Below are positions 1 to 9,338 of a DNA stretch of 33,458 nucleotides, piece after piece. The notes beneath the pieces are model-generated. The model worked only from the letters and a program-made list of their open reading frames with translations. It had not been told where the DNA came from and searched no databases. This DNA comes from Candidatus Onthoplasma faecigallinarum. GTDB lineage: Bacteria; Bacillota; Clostridia; Christensenellales; UBA1242. Every line of letters starts with the position of its first letter. Position 1 is the first letter of the stretch. Location: positions 1-33,458 of the forward strand of contig DVMB01000079.1 of NCBI GenBank assembly GCA_018715225.1, given 5' to 3'. Both the position numbers and the translations under genes were made by a program.

Positions 1-1
1 T

Positions 2-55
2 CGTGTGGCTGCTTGTATGTCAGGGGCAAAAAGCATTCTAAATTATAGATTTTAA
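2..55 (+). CDS. C-terminal tail of an upstream gene (partial, tentative)
   Basis: The reading frame that enters the window at base 2 codes for 17 residues beginning RVA and stops with TAA at 53-55, 15 bases before the PBP start. In dcw clusters the gene upstream of the transpeptidase is rsmH or ftsL, and RsmH proteins often end near a KLRVA-like sequence, so an RsmH tail is possible. The other two frames also stop within 50 bases, so the choice of frame is a guess. Confidence 0.22.
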   Translation, partial: RVAACMSGAKSILNYRF

Positions 56-70
56 AAATATAAATATGTT

Positions 71-1975
71 ATGAAGAAATTTTTATCTTTTTATAATATC
101 TATTCCATACAAAAACGCTTTGTAGCGACACTATTAATTGTGGCTATATTGTTTGTTGCTTTGCTGATGCGTGTGTTCTATTTGCAGATTATTGATGGAA
201 GAAATCTACAAGTTTTAGCCGCTGAAGAATGGCTAAGAGATCTGCCACTTTCAAGCAAACGTGGAGAAATTTTAGATAGTTCGGGTGTCAGCCTAGCTAC
301 GACTATTACGACGTATGATGTCTATGTTCGAGCACGGAATGTAACTGAACCCGCTAAGTTAGCACGAGCGTTGAGTGATTCATTAAACATTGATTATGAA
401 AAGGCTTACACAAAGGTGACGAATACCAGTTTGAGCGAAATCCTAATAAAGATGCAAGTAGATGAAGATGTTGCACTATCCTTGACTCAATATGATGGTG
501 TATATCTATCTCAAAATGTGGCAAGAGTGTATCCATATTCAAGCTTATTAACCCAGGTGTTAGGGTATTGCACTATTGATAACATTGGGCAGGCGGGCTT
601 GGAATCATATTATGATAAATATTTGAAAGGGGTGGATGGCAAAAGTCTCACTCAAACCAATGCCCAAGGAAAAGAGATTGAAAATTCGCTAAGTTATTAT
701 ATCCCAAGTGTTGCCGGTGCGGACATTAATACCACGATTGACGTGCAAATGCAGTCGATATTGGAGCGAGAGTTGCAAGTTGCATATGAAGAGAATCAAG
801 CACTTGGCGTCAGCGGAATAATTTTAGACGCTCAAACTGGAGGAATAAAGGCCATGACTTGTCTGCCCGGATTTGACTTAAACAATGTGCCACGTGATGA
901 TATTTCAAGTTTGCAAGAGATGACGAAAAATTCAACAGTAGTAGACGTATATGAGCCAGGTAGTACATTTAAGTTGATCACTTTGGCTGCGGCTTTGAAT
1001 GAAGGATTGACGAGCATAGACGAACATTTTTATTGCGGTGGTAGATGTACAGTAGATGGTGAGACCATCAAATGTTGGAAAACAGTTGGACATGGCAGTT
1101 TGACTTTGCTAGATGCTTTTAAAAATAGTTGTAACTGTGTGTTTGTTCAACTTGCTTTGAGATTGGGGGTAGATAAATATTATGAATACCTAGAATATTT
1201 TGGGCTAGGAGAAAAGACGGGCGTGGATATAGCCAGCGAATCAAGTGGCATCATCATGCCGAAAGAAAATGTCAGGAATGTAGATCTAGCACGTATAGGG
1301 TTTGGTCATGCGATTGCGGTAACTCAATTGCAAATGGCTACAGTCTACGCAAAGATAACGACAGGTTATGAAATTACACCACACTTATTGGAGAGCATAA
1401 CCAGTAACGGAGAGGTTTTGTATCAAACCAATTCTTCAAAAAATGAAATAAAATTGTCAAAAAGCACCATAGAAACGGTCAATATGATGCTGGCAAATAA
1501 TGTAAACAGTGAAGGGAATTATACTTTCATAGCAGGTTATGATGTTGGGGGAAAGACTGGAACGGCTCAAAAATATGGGGAAGATGGGCAGATAGCAACA
1601 GGAAAATATATCTCCAGTTTTATAGGAACATACCCAGCAACGAATCCAGAATACATAATAATAATTTGTATAAACGAGCCGTCAGCGGGAGCGTATTATG
1701 GTGGAGTCGTGGCAAAACCTGTAGGGGAGCGAGTGTTGAAATCAATTTTTGAAACGAAAGCGATAGCACCTACCGACGCTTCTCAATTAGATAATACGCC
1801 AAATATTTTGATGCCATATATAGTAGGTAAAAGTTTGGCTGACGCTTGTAGTGAATTGAAGAAATTGGGACTAAATGTTTTGTTTGACGGAGAAGGAGAA
1901 TACGTTGTTGAACAGTTGCCTCCAGAGGGGACACTTTTATATCTGGGAGAAGTGGTATATATAATTACGAATTAA
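71..1975 (+). CDS. Class B penicillin-binding protein with C-terminal PASTA domain (FtsI/PbpB/SpoVD type)
   Basis: This is a D,D-transpeptidase that cross-links peptidoglycan on the outer face of the membrane, for septation or for the spore cortex. A basic N-terminus is followed by one membrane segment at about residues 17-40. The PBP dimerisation region runs to about 220, and the transpeptidase domain carries the active-site STFK (Ser298, Lys301), SCN (353-355) and KTG (495-497). One PASTA domain covers about residues 576-634. Its 634 residues are within the family range. The ATG at 71 has no convincing Shine-Dalgarno, so it may be translated by coupling to the upstream gene. It heads the dcw cluster here, but a 261-base structured gap separates it from murE. 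FtsI for division and SpoVD for sporulation cannot be told apart from sequence alone, since both can carry PASTA domains. All catalytic motifs are present. Confidence 0.93.
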   Translation: MKKFLSFYNIYSIQKRFVATLLIVAILFVALLMRVFYLQIIDGRNLQVLAAEEWLRDLPLSSKRGEILDSSGVSLATTITTYDVYVRARNVTEPAKLARALSDSLNIDYEKAYTKVTNTSLSEILIKMQVDEDVALSLTQYDGVYLSQNVARVYPYSSLLTQVLGYCTIDNIGQAGLESYYDKYLKGVDGKSLTQTNAQGKEIENSLSYYIPSVAGADINTTIDVQMQSILERELQVAYEENQALGVSGIILDAQTGGIKAMTCLPGFDLNNVPRDDISSLQEMTKNSTVVDVYEPGSTFKLITLAAALNEGLTSIDEHFYCGGRCTVDGETIKCWKTVGHGSLTLLDAFKNSCNCVFVQLALRLGVDKYYEYLEYFGLGEKTGVDIASESSGIIMPKENVRNVDLARIGFGHAIAVTQLQMATVYAKITTGYEITPHLLESITSNGEVLYQTNSSKNEIKLSKSTIETVNMMLANNVNSEGNYTFIAGYDVGGKTGTAQKYGEDGQIATGKYISSFIGTYPATNPEYIIIICINEPSAGAYYGGVVAKPVGERVLKSIFETKAIAPTDASQLDNTPNILMPYIVGKSLADACSELKKLGLNVLFDGEGEYVVEQLPPEGTLLYLGEVVYIITN

Positions 1976-1993
1976 ATAATTGATAAAAGTCTT

Positions 1994-2080
1994 TTGATTT
2001 GAATCTTTAAGTCTTTTTGGTTCTGTTTTTGGTAATTCAAATCAAGTTTATATTTAATTTACAGCGATTATTTGTAAATT
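1994..2080. repeat. Two adjacent inverted repeats in the PBP-murE gap
   Basis: An 11-bp perfect inverted repeat (TTGATTTGAAT at 1994-2004 and its complement at 2035-2045) encloses 30 bases. It is followed by an 8-bp one (AATTTACA at 2056-2063 and TGTAAATT at 2073-2080) with a 9-base loop. AAGTCTTTT also occurs twice nearby as a direct repeat. Neither hairpin is followed by a T-run, so these are not standard terminators. The rest of the gap, to the murE ribosome binding site at 2225, is AT-rich and shows no good promoter or small gene. Confidence 0.5.
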
Positions 2081-2236
2081 TGTCGCCAAATGAATAATAT
2101 TTAAAAAATTAGTGAAAAATTAATGATTTTATGAGATATATGTAAAAATTTTTATACAAATAGAATTTTTTGTCTTATTTTAGTGGTCGAGAAAAATTGC
2201 ATATTTAATATGCTACATTATGGTGGAGAGGTGATT

Positions 2237-3697
2237 ATGAAACTATATGATATAATTTCCAATTTAAAATTCGTGGGTATAAAGAACTATCAAGAACTAG
2301 ATATTGATGCATTGACTTGCAATAGCAATGAGAAAACGCAAAATGGTATTTATTTTTGTATCAAAGGCTTGAATAATGATGGGCACGATCATGCAGTAGA
2401 CGCAATAAAAAATGGTGCGGTATGTCTGGTCGTTGAAAGATTTTTAGAGATACCCGTATGCCAAATATTAGTGGAAAACAGTAGGGCATGTATGTCGTAT
2501 ATAAGCTCAATATTTTACGAGACATACAAGTCAAAGATGAGATTTATAGGCATTACAGGCACCAATGGTAAAACTACCACTACATTTTTAATAAGAGAAA
2601 TTTTGACAAAATTAAATAGAAAGGTTGGAATGATAGGGACCGAGGGGGTGTATATAAATAATCTTTTGTTGCCTCCAACATTGACGACGCCAGACCCAAT
2701 CGTTTTGCATAGACTATTGCATGATATGGATAATAATGGATGTGAATTTTGTGTGATGGAAGTGAGTGCACACGCCATAGCTCTAAATAAAATAGATAAT
2801 ATTTATTACGATGTGGTGGGACTGACAAATATTACGAAAGACCATTTGGACTTTTTCGTAAATATGGATAATTATATCAAATGTAAAGCAAGCCTGTTTG
2901 ATTATAGGCACGCTAAGGCTGGAGTGATCAACACAGATGCAAAATATGGAAAAGAAATTGCAAAAAGATCAAACATAGAGATTACGACTGTGGGAAGAGA
3001 CGGCGAGATAAAAATAATCAACACAGTAAATACCTTGAAGGGCACAACAATCACATTTGAATATAAGGGCAAGGAATATACCACTAATACTAATCTAATA
3101 GGTGATTATAATGTGGCGAATGTGATGATGGCGATAGCCTGTCTAACTGATGTCAATATTGACATAAAAGATATATGCAATGCATTGAAAAATATAGATA
3201 TTGTAGTGCCAGGGAGATTCAATTTTTTGGACATAGACGCCAATTTTAATGTGGTAATAGATTACGCACATACTCCAGATGGTATCAAGAATATCTTATC
3301 TACGATAAAACAATTACCGATAGCACGACTGATAACTGTGTTCGGCTGTGGAGGGAATAGAGACAAGACAAAACGAAGTGAGATGGGAGACATGGCTTGT
3401 GGGCTAAGTGATTATGTTATCGTAACGAGTGATAATCCACGCTTCGAAAATCCTGAACTCATCATAGATGATATATTGCGAGATAACACCAGTAAGAATG
3501 TAGTAAAGATTACGGATAGGAAATCGGCAATAGAGTATGCCCTGTCTATAGCGAGAGATAACGATGTGGTGGCGATCCTCGGGAAAGGGGCAGAAAATTA
3601 TCAAGAAATAAAGGGCGTAAAATTTCCATACAGCGATTATGATGTTGTAGATAATTATTTCAAATATCAAAATAAGAGTGTACTAAGACATGATTAG
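2237..3697 (+). CDS. murE: UDP-MurNAc-tripeptide synthetase MurE, predicted meso-DAP-adding
   Basis: Cytoplasmic Mur ligase that adds the third stem-peptide residue to UDP-MurNAc-L-Ala-D-Glu using ATP. The ATP loop GTNGKTTT is at residues 108-115, the central domain carries the HAIALNKID and TNITKDHLDF motifs and a KASLF segment with the lysine expected to be carbamylated, and the C-terminal domain has GCGGNRD and GKGAENYQ. DNPR at 399-402 is the motif linked to meso-diaminopimelate rather than lysine, so DAP-type wall is inferred. The frame stays open 18 codons upstream, but ATG 2237 is preferred because GGAGAGG (2225-2231) lies five bases before it and the protein then begins MKLYDI like relatives, giving 486 residues, the normal length. 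It overlaps mraY by 8 bases. Confidence 0.96.
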   Translation: MKLYDIISNLKFVGIKNYQELDIDALTCNSNEKTQNGIYFCIKGLNNDGHDHAVDAIKNGAVCLVVERFLEIPVCQILVENSRACMSYISSIFYETYKSKMRFIGITGTNGKTTTTFLIREILTKLNRKVGMIGTEGVYINNLLLPPTLTTPDPIVLHRLLHDMDNNGCEFCVMEVSAHAIALNKIDNIYYDVVGLTNITKDHLDFFVNMDNYIKCKASLFDYRHAKAGVINTDAKYGKEIAKRSNIEITTVGRDGEIKIINTVNTLKGTTITFEYKGKEYTTNTNLIGDYNVANVMMAIACLTDVNIDIKDICNALKNIDIVVPGRFNFLDIDANFNVVIDYAHTPDGIKNILSTIKQLPIARLITVFGCGGNRDKTKRSEMGDMACGLSDYVIVTSDNPRFENPELIIDDILRDNTSKNVVKITDRKSAIEYALSIARDNDVVAILGKGAENYQEIKGVKFPYSDYDVVDNYFKYQNKSVLRHD

Positions 3698-4685
3698 ATT
3701 GTTGATAGCATTTTTGTTAAGTTTTGCTTTGTCAGTCATACTGATGCCGTTGGTCATAAAATTTTTTAAGAAAAAGAGCGCTAACCAAACCATTCTGGGC
3801 TATGTCGAAAATCATAAAGAAAAAAACGGGACAACAACAATGGGTGGTGTAATATTTATTATTAATACACTATTGCTGGCGTTCGTGTTTTTGAGATATG
3901 ATACGACTTGGTTCATGACATTGATGATAAGTGTCTTTTTTGGCGTGCTCGGTTTGATGGATGATTATCTAAAGGTTAAATACAGGCAAAACTTGGGACT
4001 TCGTCCTTATCAAAAGATCATTGGACAACTTGGCATTTCAATAATATTTGCATTATTTGTCTACTTTTCGTATCAAGGAGGGAATATTTTTATTCCGTTT
4101 ACAGAAAACTCTTTTGATATAAAATTTTGGGTCATTCCGCTTGTTGTGGTTGTGTTGATTGCATCATCAAATAGTGTAAATTTGACTGACGGCTTAGACG
4201 GCTTGGCAGGGAAAGTCAGTTTGATATATTTGGTGATGTTTACAATAATCACTTCCTTGGTGTCAAATCACTTGTATCAGTCAGGGGAGACTGGACAGAT
4301 ACTTTCAAATATACAAAACATAAACATTTTATCCATGTTGTTCGCTGGGGCGATACTTGGTTTTTTGATGTTCAATACATCAAAGGCGTCAATATTTATG
4401 GGAGATGTGGGCTCTCTTTGTCTTGGGGGATATATTGGTGCGGCTGCTTGCGTGTTGGGTATGGAATTAATATTGCCGATATTGGGTTTCTGTTTTGTGT
4501 TCAGTGCCATTTCTGTAATATTACAAGTGGCAGTATTCAAACTGAAAAAACGACGTGTTTTTAAAATGGCACCTTTTCATCATCATTTGCAGATGTCGGG
4601 TCTAAGCGAACCAAAGATAGTAGCAATATATTCAGCAATAACTCTATGCATTGGCATAATATGTATTATTTTTTACCTTTTGTAA
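3690..4685 (+). CDS. mraY: Phospho-N-acetylmuramoyl-pentapeptide-transferase MraY
   Basis: Integral membrane enzyme that moves phospho-MurNAc-pentapeptide from UDP to undecaprenyl phosphate, giving lipid I. At 331 residues with about ten hydrophobic segments it has the family's size and topology. Signatures visible in order are MGGVIF, the Mg-binding LMDDYLKV with following RQNLGL, NLTDGLDGLAG, FMGDVGSL and the histidine loop FHHHLQ near the C-terminus. Its ATG lies inside the last codons of murE (8-base overlap), and no strong ribosome binding site precedes it, so translational coupling to murE is likely. murD follows after 42 bases. Confidence 0.97.
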   Translation: MIRLLIAFLLSFALSVILMPLVIKFFKKKSANQTILGYVENHKEKNGTTTMGGVIFIINTLLLAFVFLRYDTTWFMTLMISVFFGVLGLMDDYLKVKYRQNLGLRPYQKIIGQLGISIIFALFVYFSYQGGNIFIPFTENSFDIKFWVIPLVVVVLIASSNSVNLTDGLDGLAGKVSLIYLVMFTIITSLVSNHLYQSGETGQILSNIQNINILSMLFAGAILGFLMFNTSKASIFMGDVGSLCLGGYIGAAACVLGMELILPILGFCFVFSAISVILQVAVFKLKKRRVFKMAPFHHHLQMSGLSEPKIVAIYSAITLCIGIICIIFYLL

Positions 4686-4727
4686 TATATTGCATTAATA
4701 AAAATACAATTATTATAAAGGTGAAAT

Positions 4728-6038
4728 ATGAATATAAAAAATAAAAATGTATTGGTCTATGGGTTGTCGTCATCAGGGGAATGGGCGACTAAATTGCTAT
4801 TGAAATTAAAAGCAAATGTATTTTTGTATGATGACAATTTGGACAAACTTAAAACTAAGTCGTTCAAAAATTGTTTTTTGATACAAGAATTAAATGAAAA
4901 TTTGATCAGCCAATTTGATTTTTTGATAGTCTCTCCTGCGATAGAAAAAGAAAATAAATATTTGTTGCTGGCAAAAAAGTTGGACAAAAAAATATATAGC
5001 GAACTTGAGTTTGCTTCATTGTTTGCTAAAAATATTGTCGCAGTAACAGGTACGAATGGAAAGACTACTACAGTGGAATTGATTACATCCATACTAAACA
5101 AAAAATATAAAGCCATAGCGTGTGGCAATATAGGCTATCCAATGTCCAGAGCAGTGCTAGAGAAAAAACGATATATAAAAGTGGCAGAGGTCAGCAGCTT
5201 TATGCTCGAAAATGCCGATAGTTTTTCGCCACATGTGGCGACAGTTTTAAATATAGAACCTGATCATTTGATAAGACACAAGACAATGGAGGAGTATTCA
5301 AGTCTAAAATTGAGTATCTTTAAAAATTTAAAACCACGTGATTATGCCGTGATTAATCTGGATCTAAATATACACCCTACAATAAATTGTATGACTATCA
5401 CATATTCGTATAAGCATATGGCGGATGTGTATATAAAGGACGGCTGTATTTATCTGCATCAACACAAAATAGTTGCAATAAACGAATTGAGGCTAAAGGG
5501 CAAACACAATATCTACAATGTCATGTGTGCCATCTGTTACGCCTACATATACAAAGTTCAGCCTAAATTGATTAGGGAAGCGTTGCTTGATTTTAAGGGC
5601 GAAAGATACCGCATTGAATGGGTTGGAAAAACAAATGAAATCAATTTTGTCAATGATAGTAAGTCGACAAATATCTCTTCCACTTTGGCCAGCGTAGAGA
5701 CGATAAAAGGGGCAGTTATCCTTTTGCTTGGAGGCTCAAAAAAAGGACTCGATTATACAAAACTATTTGACAAATTAAATAAAAGAGTGCGTCAGGTCGT
5801 GGTGTTTGGCGAGACGGCAGATGACTTTGTGCTGGCAAACGCTGATAGGTTTAATATAGAAAAGTTTTCTACTTTGTCGTCGGCTTTTGACTATGCTGTC
5901 AGCATCGCTAAACCGCATGATACAATATTGCTTTCGCCCGCAACAGCGAGTTATGACCAATATGCCAATTTCATAGAACGAGGCAGAGATTTTGACAAGA
6001 AGGTGAAAGAGTATGAAACTAAGACAAAGAAAGAATAG
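4728..6038 (+). CDS. murD: UDP-MurNAc-L-alanine:D-glutamate ligase MurD
   Basis: Cytoplasmic ATP-dependent ligase that adds D-glutamate to UDP-MurNAc-L-Ala. It starts with a Rossmann-like domain (VLVYGLSSSG), then GTNGKTTT at 108-115, EVSSFMLE, LNIEPDHLIRH (an isoleucine where DRH is usual), a Mur ligase C-terminal domain with NDSKSTN and LLLGGSKKG, and the ending SPATASYDQYANFIERG. The 436 residues are typical. AAAGGTG at 4717-4723 is the ribosome binding site for the ATG at 4728. The last 26 bases overlap ftsW. Confidence 0.96.
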   Translation: MNIKNKNVLVYGLSSSGEWATKLLLKLKANVFLYDDNLDKLKTKSFKNCFLIQELNENLISQFDFLIVSPAIEKENKYLLLAKKLDKKIYSELEFASLFAKNIVAVTGTNGKTTTVELITSILNKKYKAIACGNIGYPMSRAVLEKKRYIKVAEVSSFMLENADSFSPHVATVLNIEPDHLIRHKTMEEYSSLKLSIFKNLKPRDYAVINLDLNIHPTINCMTITYSYKHMADVYIKDGCIYLHQHKIVAINELRLKGKHNIYNVMCAICYAYIYKVQPKLIREALLDFKGERYRIEWVGKTNEINFVNDSKSTNISSTLASVETIKGAVILLLGGSKKGLDYTKLFDKLNKRVRQVVVFGETADDFVLANADRFNIEKFSTLSSAFDYAVSIAKPHDTILLSPATASYDQYANFIERGRDFDKKVKEYETKTKKE

Positions 6039-7131
6039 TGTCATCATCATTGTCTGCACGCTAGGGCTTGCCATATTTGGCTGTCTCATGGTGTATAGTG
6101 CCAGTAAATATTCTGCTTCAGTAAACTATGGAGATCAATTTTTCTATCTAAAAAAGCAAATCATTGGCGTGGTAATAGGTGCAATAGGATTAATTGTATG
6201 CAGTTTTATCAACAATAAATTCTATAAGAAATTTTATTGGATATTTTATATTGTTGGATTGATCGCATTGATTTTGGTGTTTGTTCCTGGGTTAAGTAGG
6301 ACAAGTTATGGGGCGACAAGATGGATAGGGATAGGCAGTTTTACAATTCAACCGAGTGAGATAGCAAAGTTCTGTCTTGTGTTTTTCTTGGCAGGATATC
6401 TGGCAGACGGAGACAAACTCTCGAAATTCAAACATATTTTGATTACGCTCAGTTTGGGCGGGATCTATTGCGTGTTGATCATGCTAGAGCCGAATATGTC
6501 CATAACAATGTGTGTCGCATTTACTTTGATATTCATGCTATTTATAGGTGGTATGCGACTAAAAGTTTTTGGTGCAATGATTGTGCCAGCCATAGCATTG
6601 GTGGTGGTATTGATTTTGGTAGAGCCGTATAGGTTGAGTAGAATAGTCGCATTCATCAACCCGTGGAGCAATCCGCTTGACGAAGGGTATCAGTTGATTC
6701 AATCTTTGTATGCTATAGGCAGTGGAGGCTTGTGGGGAGTGGGTCTATTCAACAGCAGGCAAGCCGAGTTGTTTTTGCCGTTTAGTGAATCCGATTTTAT
6801 TTTCTCGATAATAGCGGAAGAGTTGGGCTTCATAGGGTGTCTCGCTGTCTGTATTGTATTCTTGGTGCTGATTGTCTACATATTCAAAGTGGGAATGCGG
6901 GCGAACAACAAGTTTTCTGCGTTTTTATGTTTCGGCATAGGGGCAATTATCAGCATTCAAGTGATATTAAACATCGCTGTGGTGACAGGATCAATACCGC
7001 CAACTGGACTTCCGCTTCCTTTCATTAGTGCAGGGTCAACTTCACTATTTGTGTTTATGTCGGCGATAGGGGTGGTAGTCAATGTCGACAAACAGACGGC
7101 AAAAGAAAAACTATCATCTTTTAATTTATAA
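6013..7131 (+). CDS. ftsW: SEDS-family lipid II glycosyltransferase (FtsW/SpoVE/RodA)
   Basis: Polytopic membrane protein of 372 residues that polymerises lipid II into glycan strands with a partner class B PBP, most likely the PBP at 71-1975. About ten membrane segments are visible. Family motifs include RWIGIG, QPSEIAKF, EPNMSIT, the extracellular loop FSESDFIFSIIAEELGF with the presumed catalytic aspartate at 261, and TGLPLPFISAGSTSL. AAGGTG at 6000-6005 precedes the ATG. The start lies inside murD, so translation is coupled. Its position in the dcw cluster favours FtsW or SpoVE over RodA. The next gene is murA rather than the usual murG. Confidence 0.93.
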   Translation: MKLRQRKNSVIIIVCTLGLAIFGCLMVYSASKYSASVNYGDQFFYLKKQIIGVVIGAIGLIVCSFINNKFYKKFYWIFYIVGLIALILVFVPGLSRTSYGATRWIGIGSFTIQPSEIAKFCLVFFLAGYLADGDKLSKFKHILITLSLGGIYCVLIMLEPNMSITMCVAFTLIFMLFIGGMRLKVFGAMIVPAIALVVVLILVEPYRLSRIVAFINPWSNPLDEGYQLIQSLYAIGSGGLWGVGLFNSRQAELFLPFSESDFIFSIIAEELGFIGCLAVCIVFLVLIVYIFKVGMRANNKFSAFLCFGIGAIISIQVILNIAVVTGSIPPTGLPLPFISAGSTSLFVFMSAIGVVVNVDKQTAKEKLSSFNL

Positions 7132-7145
7132 TCATACATAAATAT

Positions 7146-8408
7146 ATGAAAAATAAATTAGATAATTATATTATAAAGGGAGGCAAGAAATTGTTTGGAG
7201 AAGTATATGTCCAGACATCAAAAAATGCAAGCCTCCCAATCATTTCTGCCAGTTTGCTCACGACGGATAAGGTCAGGATAAAAGATTGTCCAGACATTTT
7301 GGATGTCAAAAATATGATATTGATGCTACAAAAATTGGGCGTCAAAATAAACAACGACGACAAGGACATCATCATAGACAGTTCAAACTTAAACAATGTT
7401 AATCTTGATTGCAAATTGACCAAGACCATGCGCTCATCAATATTTTTGCTCGGTTCACTTTTGCATAGATTTGGTACTATTATGATAAATACACCAGGTG
7501 GGTGCAAGATAGGAGCAAGACCTATTGATATTCATGTTGACGCCTTCAAAAAACTTGGGGTCAAAGTAGTCTGCATGGGCGACTGCCTGTTCTTTGACGC
7601 ATCAAAAGCAAGAGCGGGCAAAATTCATCTCAAATTACCCAGCGTTGGTGCCACAGAAAACATAGTCCAATTTGCTTGCCTGCTGAAAGGTGAGACACAG
7701 ATCTTCAATGCCGCCAAAGAGCCAGAGGTAGTTGACCTATGTAATTTCCTGTCGTTGATGGGAGCAAAAATATTTGGAGCAGGTACGAATAAAATCACTA
7801 TATATGGTGTAGATAGATTGCACGGAGTAGAATATAGCCCTATTGGAGATAGGATAGTGGCGGGTACATTGATGGTGGCTGTGGCACTGACAGGTGGGAA
7901 ACTAGCACTTAAAAATGTCAACGCACATCAAAATGAAAAATTAATCGACATTTTGCGTCGAATGGGTTGTCAAATAAATATCAAACATGGTATAATAAAA
8001 ATATCAAATAGCAATAGATTATCTTCAATTGATGTTTCAACAGGGTATTATCCAGATTTTCCTACGGATTTGCAATCTATGCTTTTGGTGATGATGTGTC
8101 TAGCGGACGGCGAATCTAGGCTACGTGAAAACGTCTTTGAAAATCGCTTCTTGATCAAAGACGAATTGATAAAAATGGGAGCCAAAATTCAACAAATAGA
8201 CAACCGCAATGTCTTAGTCGAGGGGCAACCTGAATTGACAGGCTGTACTGTTCGAGCCAAAGATTTGCGAGGGGGTGCGAGTTTGGTTCTAGCGGGTTTG
8301 GTGGCTCAAGGGGAGACAAGAGTTGCGGACATTCATTACATAGACAGGGGATATGATCATCTAGAAAATGTCTTGAGTTCGCTTGGAGCAGACATAAAAC
8401 GAAAATGA
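7146..8408 (+). CDS. murA: UDP-N-acetylglucosamine 1-carboxyvinyltransferase MurA
   Basis: Catalyses the first committed peptidoglycan step, transfer of enolpyruvate from PEP to UDP-GlcNAc in the cytoplasm. The 420 residues match the family. The N-terminal KGGKKLFGEV and substrate-binding Lys26-Asn27 are present, Cys120 lies in the PEP loop GGCKIGARP (the fosfomycin target in other species), Asp308 lies in FPTDLQ, and DLRGGASLVLAGLVAQG lies near the C-terminus. All catalytic residues are therefore kept. It starts 14 bases after ftsW without an obvious ribosome binding site and stops with TGA, four bases before ftsQ. Finding MurA between FtsW and FtsQ, where MurG and MurB usually are, is unusual. 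It could be one of two MurA copies, as Gram-positive bacteria often have two. Confidence 0.95.
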   Translation: MKNKLDNYIIKGGKKLFGEVYVQTSKNASLPIISASLLTTDKVRIKDCPDILDVKNMILMLQKLGVKINNDDKDIIIDSSNLNNVNLDCKLTKTMRSSIFLLGSLLHRFGTIMINTPGGCKIGARPIDIHVDAFKKLGVKVVCMGDCLFFDASKARAGKIHLKLPSVGATENIVQFACLLKGETQIFNAAKEPEVVDLCNFLSLMGAKIFGAGTNKITIYGVDRLHGVEYSPIGDRIVAGTLMVAVALTGGKLALKNVNAHQNEKLIDILRRMGCQINIKHGIIKISNSNRLSSIDVSTGYYPDFPTDLQSMLLVMMCLADGESRLRENVFENRFLIKDELIKMGAKIQQIDNRNVLVEGQPELTGCTVRAKDLRGGASLVLAGLVAQGETRVADIHYIDRGYDHLENVLSSLGADIKRK

Positions 8409-8412
8409 TAGT

Positions 8413-9261
8413 ATGTCAAAAAAACGTATAATTATTATCTCAATAGTGGTATTTGTTTTAGCACTGATTTTGGTTTTGTTTTGTGCTGTTTTTTGCGTGA
8501 GACGTCAGCAAGTTACGTTTACAGGCGAACGAACGGAAAATACAATAAATATAACGGATGAAAGTATTATTCAAAGTGCAAATATTAGGAATGGCAGTTC
8601 AATATTTTCCCTAGATAGAGATAAAGTCATTCAAAACATAGAGACAACCTTTCCATATATAAAAGTCATTCAGGTCAATTTGGTTAGTGCGATTAGAGTA
8701 GAGATCACAGTTAGAGAAAGATATGAAATGTACTACACCGAATTTAGCGGAAGATATTATATTGTAGACGAAGAGTTGAAGGTATTAAATATTGTTGACA
8801 CTATTCCAACGGGGCTATCATATTTATATTCAAATATGCTAGACGATGCTACTAACACAAATATTTTAGGTATAACTAGCAATACGAATGTGTGTGATTT
8901 TTTAGGAAGTGAAAATATACAGAATATTACGAACGACCTGTATTTATCTATGTGTAGAACAGTTATGGTAGATACAGATGATGGCAAAGAATATGTCACA
9001 AGGGACGATATAAAAAATATAGTCAATTCTGTTCAATTTGGTTATGACTATACTATCCAAGATGGGAGGTATGATCGGGTTATCATCAGTACAAGCTATG
9101 GCTTCACAGTAGATATCGGCATGCCACAAAACAATTTGGATCAAAAAGTGAATGTGTGTTTCAGTACCATTGACACGCTAATGGATCAGGGTACGAGTTC
9201 AGGAACTATAATTTACGGTTATGATGTGAATGGCAATGAGGATATAAGATTTGTCCCATAG
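8413..9261 (+). CDS. ftsQ: Cell division protein FtsQ/DivIB with POTRA domain
   Basis: Bitopic divisome protein, which in other bacteria bridges FtsL/FtsB and the transpeptidase outside the membrane. A short basic N-terminus is followed by one membrane segment at about residues 5-28. A POTRA-like region follows at about 31-105, with NGSSIFSLDRDKVIQNIE, a FPYIKVIQV strand and RVEITVRERYEMYY, and then an FtsQ/DivIB beta domain. Length (282) and position after murA at the end of the dcw cluster fit. The ATG lies four bases after the murA stop with little sign of a ribosome binding site, suggesting re-initiation. A strong terminator follows at once. The primary sequence of this family is poorly conserved, so identification rests on topology, POTRA pattern and context. 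Confidence 0.85.
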   Translation: MSKKRIIIISIVVFVLALILVLFCAVFCVRRQQVTFTGERTENTINITDESIIQSANIRNGSSIFSLDRDKVIQNIETTFPYIKVIQVNLVSAIRVEITVRERYEMYYTEFSGRYYIVDEELKVLNIVDTIPTGLSYLYSNMLDDATNTNILGITSNTNVCDFLGSENIQNITNDLYLSMCRTVMVDTDDGKEYVTRDDIKNIVNSVQFGYDYTIQDGRYDRVIISTSYGFTVDIGMPQNNLDQKVNVCFSTIDTLMDQGTSSGTIIYGYDVNGNEDIRFVP

Positions 9262-9264
9262 ATA

Positions 9265-9300
9265 GAAAACTTAAAGTCCAGTTTAAGTTTTCTTTTTTTT
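9265..9300 (+). terminator. Rho-independent terminator of the dcw unit
   Basis: A perfect 11-bp stem (GAAAACTTAAA at 9265-9275 and its complement at 9282-9292) with a GTCCAG loop is followed by eight T. It begins four bases after the ftsQ stop and separates the wall genes from ftsAZ. Confidence 0.92.
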
Positions 9301-9338
9301 CACTTTTCAAGACAATAAAGGGTACATACATAATAGAT

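Noticed and set aside
2183..2236. Upstream extension of murE
   Set aside because: It adds 18 residues unlike the family, and the GGAGAGG site fits ATG 2237.
4757..5128. Antisense open frame of 123 codons inside murD
   Set aside because: Shadow of the murD ATP-loop region, without promoter or ribosome binding site.
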